DNA from: an uncultured Collinsella sp.
GTDB lineage: Bacteria; Actinomycetota; Coriobacteriia; Coriobacteriales; Coriobacteriaceae
Direction of reading: 5' to 3'
Assembly (NCBI GenBank): GCA_900542175.1
Contig: UQNC01000026.1
Location: 1 to 28,968 of the forward strand
DNA: 28,968 bases
Shown here: piece by piece, positions 8,125 through 17,414 of the stretch
Layout of the letters: every line of letters begins with the position of its first letter
Position numbering within the stretch: position 1 is the stretch's first letter
Made by a program: the position numbers and the translations under genes
Notes under the pieces: model-generated
Told to the model about the DNA's origin: nothing
Database searches by the model: none
What the model saw: the letters and a program-made list of their open reading frames with translations, nothing else

Positions 8125-9567
8125 ATGGACCAGACCGTACCCGCATACGCCGCCGAGGTGGCCGATTACGGGCGCAGCCGCGACCCCGAGCCGGGTGAGG
8201 GCGCGCTCGTCAAGAACGTGCGTCCCGAATCGCCCGCGTGGGATGTGGGTATCGAGCCGGGCATGCGCGTGCTCACGGTCAACGGTGAGCAGCTTACCGA
8301 CATGATTGTGTGGCTCTGGGAGGCCGACGATGATACCGTCGAGCTCGAGGTTTTCGACCCGCGCGACGGCACCGTCACCCCCGTCGAGCTCGACCGCTTT
8401 CCCGGCGAGGATTGGGGTTTGGAGTTCGATGGCCCCATCTTCGACGGCATGCGTACCTGCGTCAACGCCTGCGTGTTCTGCTTTATGACCATGCTCCCCA
8501 AGGGCGGCCGCTCCACGCTCTATATTCGCGACGACGACTATCGCCTAAGCTTTTTGCAAGGCAACTTTGTCACGCTTACGAACCTCACCGACGAGGACGT
8601 GCAAAACGTCATCCAGCGCAACATGAGTCCCATGAACGTGTCGGTCCACGCTGTGAGCCCCGACGTCCGCCGTCGTATGATGGGCCGTAACGCTCAGCGA
8701 GGCATGGACGTACTCGAGACCATCATGGCCGCCGGCATCGAGATTCACGCGCAGATTGTGCTGTGCCCCGGCATGAACGACGGCGAGGAGCTGGAAAAGA
8801 CCCTGCGCTTTTGCGAGGAGCACGAGCAAATCACAAGCCTGGGCATCGTGCCGCTCGGCTTTACCAAGCATCAGAACCGTTTTAGCTGGTCCTACAGCGA
8901 CAAGCCCGAGCTGGCGCGCGAGACCATTGCCATGATCCGTCCCTACCAGGACCGTGCCTTCGAGCGCTTTGGCCGCCACACCTTCCAGATGAGCGACGAG
9001 TTCTATCTGGACGCCGGCATCGATCCTCCCGAGGCGGACTTTTACGACGGTTACCCGCAGTACTACGACGGCATCGGCATGATCCGCTCGTATCTAGACG
9101 AGACCGACGACGTGCTTGCCGCCGATACCGAGCGTCTGGCCCGCGTCCGCGAGGCCATCGCCGCCCGCAGCCAGCACCTGCTGTGCCTCTCGGGCGCCAG
9201 CGCACGCGACACGGTGGCCCGCTTTGTGGAGTCGCCCCAGGGACTCGCCGGCACTGTCACGGCCATCAAGAACCGCTACTTTGGCGGCAACGTGGACGTG
9301 ACCGGCCTCATCGTCGCGTGTGACATCTTGGAGCAGCTGCCCCAAGATCTGTCGGGGGTTATGCTCTTTGTGCCTAAGCTCATGTTCAACGCTGACGGCA
9401 TGACGCTTGACGAGTATCATCGTGACGATTTACTCGCAAGCCTTACCAGTCGCGGCGCCGAGGTTCATGTGGTGTCGACCATGCCGCATGAGCTGCTCGA
9501 TACCCTGGAGCACATCCTTGGCATTGTGCCTGCCGACTCTACTAATTCCGCTGACCCTACCCATTAA
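8125..9567 (+). CDS. DUF512 family PDZ / radical-SAM-like Fe-S protein
   Basis: This 480-residue protein has the layout of the DUF512 family: an N-terminal PDZ-like domain (about residues 25-95, with VRPESPAWDVGIEPGMRV), then CVNACVFCFMTMLPKG, in which Cys112, Cys116 and Cys119 form a CX3CX2C cluster like that of radical SAM enzymes. The middle resembles a TIM barrel (NVSVHAVSPDVRRRMMG, IVLCPGMNDG). The C-terminal DUF512 part begins around residue 270 (GIVPLGFTKHQNRF). The biochemical role is not established for the family as far as I know. It starts two bases after ispH and lies just before der, an association seen widely in Gram-positive bacteria. A longer reading to 7960 would overlap ispH and is rejected. 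Confidence 0.88.
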   Translation: MDQTVPAYAAEVADYGRSRDPEPGEGALVKNVRPESPAWDVGIEPGMRVLTVNGEQLTDMIVWLWEADDDTVELEVFDPRDGTVTPVELDRFPGEDWGLEFDGPIFDGMRTCVNACVFCFMTMLPKGGRSTLYIRDDDYRLSFLQGNFVTLTNLTDEDVQNVIQRNMSPMNVSVHAVSPDVRRRMMGRNAQRGMDVLETIMAAGIEIHAQIVLCPGMNDGEELEKTLRFCEEHEQITSLGIVPLGFTKHQNRFSWSYSDKPELARETIAMIRPYQDRAFERFGRHTFQMSDEFYLDAGIDPPEADFYDGYPQYYDGIGMIRSYLDETDDVLAADTERLARVREAIAARSQHLLCLSGASARDTVARFVESPQGLAGTVTAIKNRYFGGNVDVTGLIVACDILEQLPQDLSGVMLFVPKLMFNADGMTLDEYHRDDLLASLTSRGAEVHVVSTMPHELLDTLEHILGIVPADSTNSADPTH

Positions 9568-9577
9568 AGGAGAGCAG

Positions 9578-10912
9578 ATGAAACCTATCGTCGCCGTCGT
9601 CGGACGCCCCAACGTGGGCAAGTCCACGCTCGTTAACCGCCTGGCCCAGACCTCGGACGCCATCGTCCACGAGTCTCGCGGCGTCACGCGCGATCGCTCA
9701 TATCACACGGCCGATTGGAACGGCCGCGAGTTCACCATCGTCGACACAGGCGGTATCGAGCCGCTCAAGAGCGACGACGTCTTTGCCACGTCCATCCGCG
9801 ACCAGGCGCTCGCCGCCGCCGAGGAAGCCGCCGTCATCCTGTTTGTGGTCGATGGCCGCACCGGCGTCACCGAGGAGGACGAGTCGGTCGCTCGCATGCT
9901 CAAGCGCTGCGACAAGCCGGTCTTTCTGCTGGTGAACAAGCTCGACAACCCCGATCGCGAGAACGACAGCATCTGGGAGTTCTATTCGCTCGGCATCGGT
10001 GAGCCCACGCCGCTCTCGGCCCTGCATGGTCATGGCACGGGCGACCTGCTCGACGATATCGTGGCCCTGCTTCCGGAGGAAGAGGACGAGGTCGCCGACG
10101 AGTTCCCCGATGCGCTGAACGTGGCCATCATCGGCCGCCCCAACGCCGGCAAGTCCTCGCTGTTCAACCGCATCCTAGGCGCCGACCGCTCTATCGTGTC
10201 CAACATTGCCGGCACGACGCGCGACGCCATCGACACCGTCGTGGAGCGCAACGGCAAGCACTACCGCATGGTCGACACCGCGGGCATCCGCAAGAAGAGC
10301 ACCGTGTACGAGAATATCGAGTACTACTCGATGGTCCGCGGCCTGCGCGCCATCGACCGCGCCGACGTGGCGCTGCTCGTCGTCGACGCCTCCGTGGGCG
10401 TTACCGAACAGGACCAGAAGGTCATGGGTCTTGCCATCGAGCGCGGCTGTGCCATCGTTGTGCTGCTCAACAAGTGGGACCTGCTCGACGACGACCGCAA
10501 GCGCGAGGCCTGCATGGAGACCATCGACCGCCGTCTGGGCGTCATGGCTCCCTGGGCCCAGTACCTGCGCATCTCTGCCCTCACTGGCCGCAGCGTCGAG
10601 AAGATCTGGGCGATGGTCGACGCCGCCGAAAAGACGCGCTCGCAAAAGATCAGCACTTCGCGCCTCAATACGTTCCTCACCGACCTGCGCGAGTTCGGCC
10701 ACACCGTGGTGGACGGCAAGCGCCGCCTGCGCATGCACTACGTGACTCAGACGGGCATCAACCCGCCGACGTTCACGTTCTTCGTCAACCACAGCGACCT
10801 GGTCAACGACACCTACCAGCGCTACGTGGAGAACCGCATGCGCTCGACTTTCGATTTTGCCGGCACGCCCATTCGACTCTTCTTTAGGAAGAAGGAACAA
10901 AAGGATGCATAA
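9578..10912 (+). CDS. der: Ribosome biogenesis GTPase Der (EngA)
   Basis: Der is a tandem GTPase needed for 50S subunit assembly. The 444-residue protein has two complete G domains. The first shows GRPNVGKST near residue 8, DTGG and NKLD; the second shows GRPNAGKSS near residue 184, DTAGIRKK and NKWDL. A KH-like C-terminal domain follows, including INPPTFTFFVN. The ATG at 9578 is preceded by AAAGGAGAG; an upstream in-frame start would run through the DUF512 gene. The end overlaps the plsY start by 8 nt. Confidence 0.97.
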   Translation: MKPIVAVVGRPNVGKSTLVNRLAQTSDAIVHESRGVTRDRSYHTADWNGREFTIVDTGGIEPLKSDDVFATSIRDQALAAAEEAAVILFVVDGRTGVTEEDESVARMLKRCDKPVFLLVNKLDNPDRENDSIWEFYSLGIGEPTPLSALHGHGTGDLLDDIVALLPEEEDEVADEFPDALNVAIIGRPNAGKSSLFNRILGADRSIVSNIAGTTRDAIDTVVERNGKHYRMVDTAGIRKKSTVYENIEYYSMVRGLRAIDRADVALLVVDASVGVTEQDQKVMGLAIERGCAIVVLLNKWDLLDDDRKREACMETIDRRLGVMAPWAQYLRISALTGRSVEKIWAMVDAAEKTRSQKISTSRLNTFLTDLREFGHTVVDGKRRLRMHYVTQTGINPPTFTFFVNHSDLVNDTYQRYVENRMRSTFDFAGTPIRLFFRKKEQKDA

Positions 10913-11588
10913 TCCGATTCTGCTGACCGCCATCTGCGCCGTGGTCTCGTTCTTTATCGGGGCGATTCCGTTTGGCCTGATCCTGGGCCGCGTGTTCAAC
11001 CACACGGACATTCGCAAGGCGGGTTCCGGCAACATCGGCACCACCAACGCGCTGCGCGTGGCCGGCCCCAAGGTGGCCGCGCTCACGCTGCTGCTCGACT
11101 GCCTTAAGGGCGCCATCTGCGTCCTTATCGCCCGTCCGCTTATCGCCGACATGGGCTATGGTTTTCCGCAGAACATCATGGCGCCTGGAGCCCCCGGCGA
11201 CTGGATGCTCGGCGTCATTTGCCTGGCAGCTGTATGGGGCCATATCTTCTCGCCCTACCTCAACTTCCATGGCGGCAAGGGTATCGCCGTTGGTCTGGGC
11301 GTGATCCTTGCCTGGTACTGGCCCATTGGCCTGTCGCTACTGGGCATGTTTATCGTGGCCGTCGCCATCACCAAGTATGTGTCGGTGGGCTCACTCGCCG
11401 CTGCCATCGGTCTTCCCATCGCCGCTTGCGCGGTCTTTCCGTACAGCAGCCTGGGCCTCAAGTTTTGCATGGCGATGATCGGCATCACCGTAGTGTGGGC
11501 CCATCGCTCGAATATCCAAAAGCTCATGGCCGGTAAGGAGTCCAAGCTCTCGTTTACCAAGCGCGTCACCGAGCCCGACGATAAATAG
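10905..11588 (+). CDS. plsY: Acyl-phosphate:glycerol-3-phosphate acyltransferase
   Basis: PlsY makes lysophosphatidic acid from acyl-phosphate and glycerol-3-phosphate at the membrane, the step before PlsC. From the ATG at 10905 (behind AAAAGG) the protein has 227 residues and about five hydrophobic helices. The three family loops are visible: GSGNIGTTNALR near residue 40, the LDCLKG segment near 65, and HGGKGIAVGLG near 122. The upstream in-frame start at 10857 lies inside der and is rejected. gpsA, which makes glycerol-3-phosphate, follows after nine bases, so substrate supply and use are encoded side by side. Confidence 0.97.
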   Translation: MHNPILLTAICAVVSFFIGAIPFGLILGRVFNHTDIRKAGSGNIGTTNALRVAGPKVAALTLLLDCLKGAICVLIARPLIADMGYGFPQNIMAPGAPGDWMLGVICLAAVWGHIFSPYLNFHGGKGIAVGLGVILAWYWPIGLSLLGMFIVAVAITKYVSVGSLAAAIGLPIAACAVFPYSSLGLKFCMAMIGITVVWAHRSNIQKLMAGKESKLSFTKRVTEPDDK

Positions 11589-11597
11589 GAGAGAGTC

Positions 11598-12605
11598 ATG
11601 AATGTTGCGCTGATTGGCTCTGGCTCCTGGGGAACCGCCGTCGCCGGCCTTGCCGCCGCGCGAGCCGAGCGCGTGACCATGTGGGCCCATAGCGAGCAGA
11701 CGGCTGCCGGCATTAACGGCGAGCACCGCAACCCCCGGTATCTGGTGGGCTACGAGCTGCCCGACAACGTTGTCGCCACGACGGAGCTGGCGCAGGCGCT
11801 CGACGGTGTCGAGGCCATCATCTTCGCCGTGCCCTCCACGCACCTGCGAAGCGTATGTCATCAGACAGCGCCCTTCATCGCCGCCGACACCCCGGTGCTC
11901 TGCCTTACCAAGGGCATTGAGCCCGAGTCCGGCCTGCTCATGAGCGAGGTCATTGCCAGCGAGATCGGCAACGAGGCGCGCGTGGCGGCGCTCTCGGGCC
12001 CCAATCATGCCGAGGAGATCTGCCGCGGCGGGCTTTCGGCCGCTGTCATCGCCAGCGAAGACCCGCAGATAGGGGAGACCTTTAAGGACCTGCTTCTATC
12101 CACGGCCTTCCGCATCTACCTGTCGCAGGACATGACCGGCGTCGAGGTTTGCGGCGCCATGAAAAATGTCATCGCCATCGTGTGCGGCATTTCCGCCGGT
12201 ACCGGCGCGGGCGACAACACGCTCGCGCTTATCATGACGCGCGGCTTGGCCGAGATCAGCCGCCTGGTGCACGCCCGCGGCGGTCAGGCCATGACCTGCA
12301 TGGGGCTTGCCGGCATGGGTGACCTCATCGCCACCTGCACCTCGGAGCATTCGCGCAACCGCACCTTTGGCTACGAGTTTGCCCACGGCGTGTCGCTCGA
12401 CGAGTACCAGGCGCGCACGCATATGGTGGTTGAGGGCGCCGTCGCGGCCCGCAGCGTCAGCGAGCTCGCCCGTTCACTGGGCGTAGATATTCCGCTCACC
12501 TTTGCCGTGGAGCAAACGCTCTACAACGGTGTTACTTTGGATAGGGCGCTCGAAATTCTCACCGACCGCGTCCCATCGCAGGAGTTCTACGGGCTCAACG
12601 ACTAG
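11598..12605 (+). CDS. gpsA: NAD(P)+-dependent glycerol-3-phosphate dehydrogenase
   Basis: GpsA reduces dihydroxyacetone phosphate to sn-glycerol-3-phosphate for phospholipid synthesis. The 335-residue protein opens with the dinucleotide-binding GSGSWGTAVA at residues 7-16. The catalytic Lys lies in GAMKNVIAI near residue 190, and GLAGMGDLIATC and the C-terminal FYGL are typical. An AGGAGAG ribosome site precedes the ATG. The protein has the usual length and all expected motifs. Confidence 0.97.
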   Translation: MNVALIGSGSWGTAVAGLAAARAERVTMWAHSEQTAAGINGEHRNPRYLVGYELPDNVVATTELAQALDGVEAIIFAVPSTHLRSVCHQTAPFIAADTPVLCLTKGIEPESGLLMSEVIASEIGNEARVAALSGPNHAEEICRGGLSAAVIASEDPQIGETFKDLLLSTAFRIYLSQDMTGVEVCGAMKNVIAIVCGISAGTGAGDNTLALIMTRGLAEISRLVHARGGQAMTCMGLAGMGDLIATCTSEHSRNRTFGYEFAHGVSLDEYQARTHMVVEGAVAARSVSELARSLGVDIPLTFAVEQTLYNGVTLDRALEILTDRVPSQEFYGLND

Positions 12606-12623
12606 CGCAGAAAGGCTACTACC

Positions 12624-13295
12624 ATGGGTACCATTAAAATCGCTCCGTCCGTCCTTTCGGCCGACATGGCCAACCTCAAGGGCGACCTCGACAAGATCGC
12701 CGGTGCCGACTATGTGCACTTCGACGTCATGGACGGTCACTTTACCGGCAATCTCACCTTTGGCGTTGACATCCTTAAGGCCGTCAAGCGCTCCACCGAT
12801 GTACCGGTCGACGCGCACCTCATGGTGACGAACCCCGACGAGACGGTCGATTGGTACGCCGACGCCGGTGCCGACATGATCACCGTGCACTACGAGGCTT
12901 CCACGCACCTGCACCGCACGCTCACGCATCTGCAGCAGCGCGGCGTCAAGGCCGGCGTGGTGCTCAACCCCGCCACCCCCGTGTGCGTGCTCGAGAGCAT
13001 CATCGACGTCGTCGATATGGTGCTGCTCATGAGTGTGAACCCGGGCTTTGGCGGCCAGAGCTTTATCCCGGGCACCATCGCAAAGCTTCACGAGCTCAAG
13101 GCCATGTGCGAGCGCCACGGCGTTTCGCCCCTCATCGAGGTCGACGGTGGCATTTCTCCCAAGAACATTGCCGAGGTCGTCAAGGCCGGCGCCAACGTGC
13201 TCGTGGCCGGTTCTGCCGTATTTAAGTCCGAAGATCCCGCTGCCGAGGTTGCGCTGCTGCAGAAGCTGGGCAACGAGGCCGCACAGGAGGCATAA
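12624..13295 (+). CDS. rpe: Ribulose-phosphate 3-epimerase
   Basis: Rpe interconverts ribulose-5-phosphate and xylulose-5-phosphate in the pentose phosphate pathway. The 223-residue TIM barrel shows APSVLSAD at residues 7-14, HFDVMDGHF with the metal-binding His and Asp, DAHLMV, SVNPGFGGQSF and EVDGGI with the second catalytic Asp. AGAAAGG precedes the ATG. It lies between gpsA and the cysteine desulfurase gene, 6 nt before the latter. Confidence 0.97.
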   Translation: MGTIKIAPSVLSADMANLKGDLDKIAGADYVHFDVMDGHFTGNLTFGVDILKAVKRSTDVPVDAHLMVTNPDETVDWYADAGADMITVHYEASTHLHRTLTHLQQRGVKAGVVLNPATPVCVLESIIDVVDMVLLMSVNPGFGGQSFIPGTIAKLHELKAMCERHGVSPLIEVDGGISPKNIAEVVKAGANVLVAGSAVFKSEDPAAEVALLQKLGNEAAQEA

Positions 13296-13301
13296 ACCCT
13301 T

Positions 13302-14480
13302 ATGACCGCAGGTCAAAACCGCATACCCGTGAATCTTGACTATGCCGCCTCGACGCCCATGCGCGCCGAGGCGCTCCTTGCGCAGCGCGAGTACGACGAC
13401 AGCGAGCTTGCCGGCGTCAACCCCAACTCGCTGCATTCGCTCGGCCGCAAGGCTGCCGCGCGTCTGGAGGTTGCACGTCGCGAGATCGCCCGCAGCTTTG
13501 GCGCGCGCGTCCGCCCGTCCGAGATTGTACTGACTAACGGCGGCACCGAAGCCAACCAGCTGGCGCTTCTCGGTCTTGCCGAGGGCGCTCGTCAGCGCGA
13601 TCGCAAGCGCGGTCGTGTAATCGTTTCGGCCATCGAGCACGATTCGATTCTGGACAACCTGCCGCTGCTGCGTGCCTCCGGCTTTACCGTCGACCTGGTA
13701 CAGCCCTGCCGCGCGGGCTACGTTGAGCCTGCCACGCTTGTCGAGCTGCTCAGCGACGACGTGGCGCTCGTGAGCATTATGGTCGCCAACAACGAGACCG
13801 GCGTGGTGCAGCCCATCCGCGAGCTTGCCGCAGCTGCGCACACCGCAGGTGCCCTGTTCCACACCGATGCCATCCAGGGCTACTTGCATATTCCGCTCGA
13901 TGTCACCGAGCTGGGCGTCGACGCCATGTCCGTCGCAGCCCACAAGATTGGCGGTCCCGTGGCATCTGGCGCACTCTACCTTAAGAGCCGCACGCCGCTG
14001 CGCCCGCGCATCTTTGGCGGCGGACAGGAGGCCGGTCGTCGTGCCGGCACGCAAGACCTGCGAACGCAGCTCGCCTTTGCCGCTGCCGCCTCGTCTCTGA
14101 CGCCCCATGTGGCTCAGGAGCGCGCGAAGCTGCAAGCCCTTTCCGACAAGCTCTACGCCACGCTTACGGCCCACCAGCGCATTCACGCCACCATGGGCGA
14201 CTACGCACAGGCCGACCGTCTGCCGGGTATGGTTTCGATCTACATTGACGGCATGGACTCCGAGGAACTCATCATCAAGCTCGACGCCGCCGGCTTTGAG
14301 GTGTCGGCAGGCTCGGCATGCTCGAGTGGCAGCATGGACCCGAGCCACGTGCTCAGCGCGATGGGCATCGGCCGCGAACAGGCGCTGGGTGCCTTGCGCA
14401 TCTCCTTCGATGATCGCGTGAATCCAGGCGATCTGGACGACTTTGCCCAGACGCTGCTCTCGATCGTAGGTGCCGCATGA
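13302..14480 (+). CDS. Cysteine desulfurase (NifS/IscS-like, PLP-dependent)
   Basis: The enzyme removes sulfur from cysteine as an enzyme persulfide for Fe-S clusters, tRNA thiolation or cofactors. The 392-residue protein has NLDYAASTP near residue 11, NGGTEANQ near 79, the PLP-stacking His113 in EHDS, the Schiff-base Lys215 in AAHKIGGP, and the persulfide Cys340 in SAGSACSSGSMDPSHVL. The short active-site loop with SSG fits the class I (NifS/IscS) group. The ATG is preceded by AGGAGG. It overlaps the next gene by 4 nt (ATGA). No scaffold or thiI gene is adjacent, so its sulfur acceptor is not clear. Confidence 0.94.
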   Translation: MTAGQNRIPVNLDYAASTPMRAEALLAQREYDDSELAGVNPNSLHSLGRKAAARLEVARREIARSFGARVRPSEIVLTNGGTEANQLALLGLAEGARQRDRKRGRVIVSAIEHDSILDNLPLLRASGFTVDLVQPCRAGYVEPATLVELLSDDVALVSIMVANNETGVVQPIRELAAAAHTAGALFHTDAIQGYLHIPLDVTELGVDAMSVAAHKIGGPVASGALYLKSRTPLRPRIFGGGQEAGRRAGTQDLRTQLAFAAAASSLTPHVAQERAKLQALSDKLYATLTAHQRIHATMGDYAQADRLPGMVSIYIDGMDSEELIIKLDAAGFEVSAGSACSSGSMDPSHVLSAMGIGREQALGALRISFDDRVNPGDLDDFAQTLLSIVGAA

Positions 14481-15286
14481 TTGTTGCCGATCTCGCGCGT
14501 GCCTTGCTGGCACGCTATCCCAAAGCAATTGCCGAGAGCTGGGATCACGTAGGACTTTCCGTAGGTGACCCTGCCGCCGAGATTACCGGCGTGGCCTGCG
14601 CACTCGACGCGACCGAAGCCAACGTGCACCGCGCCCAGGAGGCCGGTGCCAACGTGTTGTTGACGCATCATCCTATCTACATCAAGGCACCCGAGGCGTT
14701 TTGCCCGGCGGATGCGTCGCGTCCCCAGTGCAGCGCAGCACTGTTTGAGGCCGCCCGCTGCGGCGTGAGCATTATTTCACTCCATACCAATCTGGACCGC
14801 TCGCACGAGGCGCGCGCCTGCCTAAGTGAGCTGCTGGACGCCGCGCCCGCAAGCTCGTTGGAGCACGTGGACGACCCCGAGGCCTGCGGACTGGGCGCAC
14901 TCGCGACCCTCCACGACCCCTGCAGCCTGCGCAACCTTGCCGCACGCGCCGCAGCGGCGTTTGGCAGCGACCCGCGCGTGTGGGGCGAGGCAGATCACCC
15001 GTGCCGCACCATCGCCATTTTTGGCGGCTCCTTAGGCGACTTTGGAGAGCTTGCTATCGCCGCGAGCGCGGATGTTATCGTGACGGGCGAGGCGGGCTAC
15101 CACGTGGCGCAAGACCTTGCCTTGCGCAGGCTGCCGGTGATCTTGCTCGGCCATGACCGATCCGAGGAGCCGTTCGTGGATATATTGATGAACTCTGCAG
15201 TTGACGCCGGGGTCGACCCCCGTCATGCGATTAAAATACTGAACCCTTGCCAATGGTGGACTGTGACAAAAGGAGAGAACCTATGA
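14477..15286 (+). CDS. NIF3 / YbgI family metal-binding protein
   Basis: NIF3 proteins are di-metal proteins of uncertain role, often named GTP cyclohydrolase I type 2-like. The 269-residue protein carries the metal ligands in THHPIY near residue 62, HTNLD near 103 and the C-terminal GHDRSEE near 225. It opens with ESWDHVGLSVGD. It is the short form without the roughly 100-residue inserted domain. Start and stop both overlap neighbours by ATGA, so it is translationally coupled to the cysteine desulfurase and to the coiled-coil protein that follows; this NIF3 plus C4-type zinc-ribbon pairing is common in Gram-positive genomes. Confidence 0.93.
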   Translation: MIVADLARALLARYPKAIAESWDHVGLSVGDPAAEITGVACALDATEANVHRAQEAGANVLLTHHPIYIKAPEAFCPADASRPQCSAALFEAARCGVSIISLHTNLDRSHEARACLSELLDAAPASSLEHVDDPEACGLGALATLHDPCSLRNLAARAAAAFGSDPRVWGEADHPCRTIAIFGGSLGDFGELAIAASADVIVTGEAGYHVAQDLALRRLPVILLGHDRSEEPFVDILMNSAVDAGVDPRHAIKILNPCQWWTVTKGENL

Positions 15287-16002
15287 GCGCCGGCGCTACG
15301 CTACTCAAGCTGCAACAGATCGATTTGGAGCTCGCCCGCAACAAGAGCGAACTTGCCAATATGCCGGAGCTCAAGGAGCTCGCTTCCAAGCGCAAGACCT
15401 ATGTGAAGCTCAAGTCCGAGATGACCAAGCTCTACGCCCAACGCAAGGATCTGGACATTGAGCTCGACGATCTCAACACTACCGAGATCCAGACCAATAA
15501 CGCCATCGAGGCTGCCAAGAAGCGTCACGTCGACGGTTCCGACTACCGCGAGGTGCAGGACCTGGAGAACGAGCTTGCCACCCTGGCCAAGCGCCTGGAC
15601 AAGATCGAGCACACCCGCAAGGACGTCGTTGTCGCCCATAAGGAGGCGCTCGACCGCGAGACTCGCGCGCAGGCCATCATCGCCAAGTTCGAGGAGGGCG
15701 TGAAGGCCGATACCAAGGCCGCCCGCGCCAAGGCCGCCGACCTGCAGGCCCAGATTGACGCCGCCACCAAGGAGCGCACCGCCCTTGCCGCTACGCTGCC
15801 GACCGACGTGCTCACCGACTACGAGCGCCTGCTCAAGCAGTTCCGCGGCCTGGCTGTTGAGACCATCCAGGGTAACATCCCTACGGTCTGCCACACCGCG
15901 CTGCAGGCTTCGTCCATGAGCGACCTCAACCACGACGGCAGGTCAATTACGCACTGCCCATACTGCCACCGCCTGCTGGTGCTCCCGAGCAAGGAAGCGT
16001 AA
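15283..16002 (+). CDS. Coiled-coil protein with degenerate C4-type zinc ribbon
   Basis: A 239-residue protein whose first 170 residues are one long coiled coil rich in Lys, Glu, Ala and Leu, followed by a zinc-ribbon-like end. It matches the family usually annotated as C4-type zinc ribbon or DUF164 protein, which sits next to NIF3 genes. The ribbon is incomplete: the second knuckle CPYCHR is present, but the first, normally CxxC, has only one Cys (TVCHTAL, with Pro-Thr-Val where the first Cys-x-x is expected). An AAAGGAGAG site precedes the ATG at 15283; an earlier in-frame start at 15247 lies in the NIF3 gene. Function is unknown. Confidence 0.85.
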   Translation: MSAGATLLKLQQIDLELARNKSELANMPELKELASKRKTYVKLKSEMTKLYAQRKDLDIELDDLNTTEIQTNNAIEAAKKRHVDGSDYREVQDLENELATLAKRLDKIEHTRKDVVVAHKEALDRETRAQAIIAKFEEGVKADTKAARAKAADLQAQIDAATKERTALAATLPTDVLTDYERLLKQFRGLAVETIQGNIPTVCHTALQASSMSDLNHDGRSITHCPYCHRLLVLPSKEA

Positions 16003-16005
16003 ACG

Positions 16006-17217
16006 ATGGCGGCGCCCAACAATTCAATGCAGCTTGAGGGAAAAACGATCCTGCTGGGTATTACCGGCGGGATCGCCGCCTATAAGTCGTGCAATATCGT
16101 GCGCCTGCTGCAAAAGCGCGGCGCGCGTGTCAAGGTCGTTATGAGCGAGCATGCCACGGAGTTTGTGGGCCCGCTTACTTTCCGCGCGCTCACCAATGAG
16201 CCGGTCGCGGTGGGCCTGTTCGACGATCCCTCCGACCCCATCCACCACATTTCGCTCGCGCAGGAGCCCGACCTTGTAGCCGTGGTGCCCGCCACGGCCA
16301 ATATCATCGCCAAGATGGCCAACGGCATTGCCGATGACCTGATTTCTACGACGCTACTCGCCACGCCGCGACCCATTGTGATCGCGCCGGCCATGAACAA
16401 TGGCATGTGGAAGGCGCCGGCAACCCAGGCCAATATGGCCACGCTGCGCGAGCGCGGCGTCCACGTGGTGGGACCCGGCAGTGGCTACCTTGCCTGCGGC
16501 GACGTGGACACGGGGCGCATGAGCGAGCCCGAGGACATCGTTGAGGCCGTCTGCGAGGTATTCAACCCCGCACCCCAGGACCTTGCAGGCAAGCGCATCG
16601 TGATCACCGCCGGTCCTACGCACGAACCGATCGACCCCGTGCGTTTTATTGGAAACCGATCGTCGGGCAAGATGGGCATCGCCCTGGCGGGGGAGGCCGC
16701 TCGCCGCGGTGCCGAGGTCACGCTCGTGCTGGGACCGACATCGCTCGATGTTCCTCGCGGCGTAAAGTGCCTGCGCGTGCAGACCGCCGCAGAGATGCTG
16801 CAGACGGCGTTAAACGCCTTCCAGACGGCCGACGCTGCCATTTGCGCTGCGGCCGTCGCCGACTACACGCCCGCGGCCCCTGCCGACCATAAGCTCAAAA
16901 AGGCCAACGAGCGCCTGGATTGCATCGAGCTCGTCGAGACCGTTGATATTTTGGCTGAGCTTTCGCGCCAAAAGGGAGGGCGGTGCGTGATTGGCTTTGC
17001 AGCCGAGACCGATAACGTTGTGGAGTACGCTGAGCGTAAATTGGCCCGCAAGGGCTGCGATGCGATCATCGCTAACGATGTTTCGCGCGCCGATTCGGGC
17101 TTTGGAACTGATACCAATAAGGCTTGGATCGTGAGCACAGCAGGGACGCAGGAACTTCCCGTGCTAACAAAACCCCAGCTCGCAGATACAATTTTGGACT
17201 TGCTCAAAAATAATTAA
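16006..17217 (+). CDS. coaBC: Bifunctional CoaBC (phosphopantothenoylcysteine synthetase/decarboxylase)
   Basis: CoaBC joins cysteine to phosphopantothenate and decarboxylates the product, two steps of coenzyme A synthesis. The 403-residue protein has the flavoprotein CoaC half first: GITGGIAAYKS near residue 18, the active-site His in PIHHISLAQ, PAMNNGMW near 129, and the catalytic Cys in GYLACGDVDTGRM near 160. The CoaB half follows from about 190, with ITAGPTHEPID, NRSSGKMG and the Lys-rich KLKKANE. AAGGAAG precedes the ATG at 16006; a second ATG at 16027 is possible. It is the last gene of the plus-strand block. No hairpin terminator follows before the tRNA promoter. Confidence 0.96.
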   Translation: MAAPNNSMQLEGKTILLGITGGIAAYKSCNIVRLLQKRGARVKVVMSEHATEFVGPLTFRALTNEPVAVGLFDDPSDPIHHISLAQEPDLVAVVPATANIIAKMANGIADDLISTTLLATPRPIVIAPAMNNGMWKAPATQANMATLRERGVHVVGPGSGYLACGDVDTGRMSEPEDIVEAVCEVFNPAPQDLAGKRIVITAGPTHEPIDPVRFIGNRSSGKMGIALAGEAARRGAEVTLVLGPTSLDVPRGVKCLRVQTAAEMLQTALNAFQTADAAICAAAVADYTPAAPADHKLKKANERLDCIELVETVDILAELSRQKGGRCVIGFAAETDNVVEYAERKLARKGCDAIIANDVSRADSGFGTDTNKAWIVSTAGTQELPVLTKPQLADTILDLLKNN

Positions 17218-17225
17218 AAAAGTTC

Positions 17226-17255
17226 TTGCACAAGTCCAAAGTTTCGGGTTAATAT
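17226..17255 (+). promoter_or_regulatory. Promoter of tRNA-Pro
   Basis: A -35 box TTGCAC (17226-17231) and a -10 box TAATAT (17250-17255) are 18 nt apart and lie about 45 nt before the tRNA. The local drop in GC supports a real promoter. The boxes fit the housekeeping sigma consensus. Confidence 0.75.
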
Positions 17256-17297
17256 ACTCCCTGTTGCGAGCGAGAGCAGAGCAACAAACAAAAGCTT

Positions 17298-17374
<77 letters not shown>

Positions 17375-17383
17375 GAAGTATGC

Positions 17384-17414
17384 AGGTCAGGCACCTAGTG
17401 CCTGACCTTTTTTT
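17384..17414 (+). terminator. Rho-independent terminator of tRNA-Pro
   Basis: A perfect 11-pair stem (AGGTCAGGCAC / GTGCCTGACCT) with a three-base loop runs directly into seven T. It ends the tRNA transcript ten bases after the CCA end. Confidence 0.95.
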
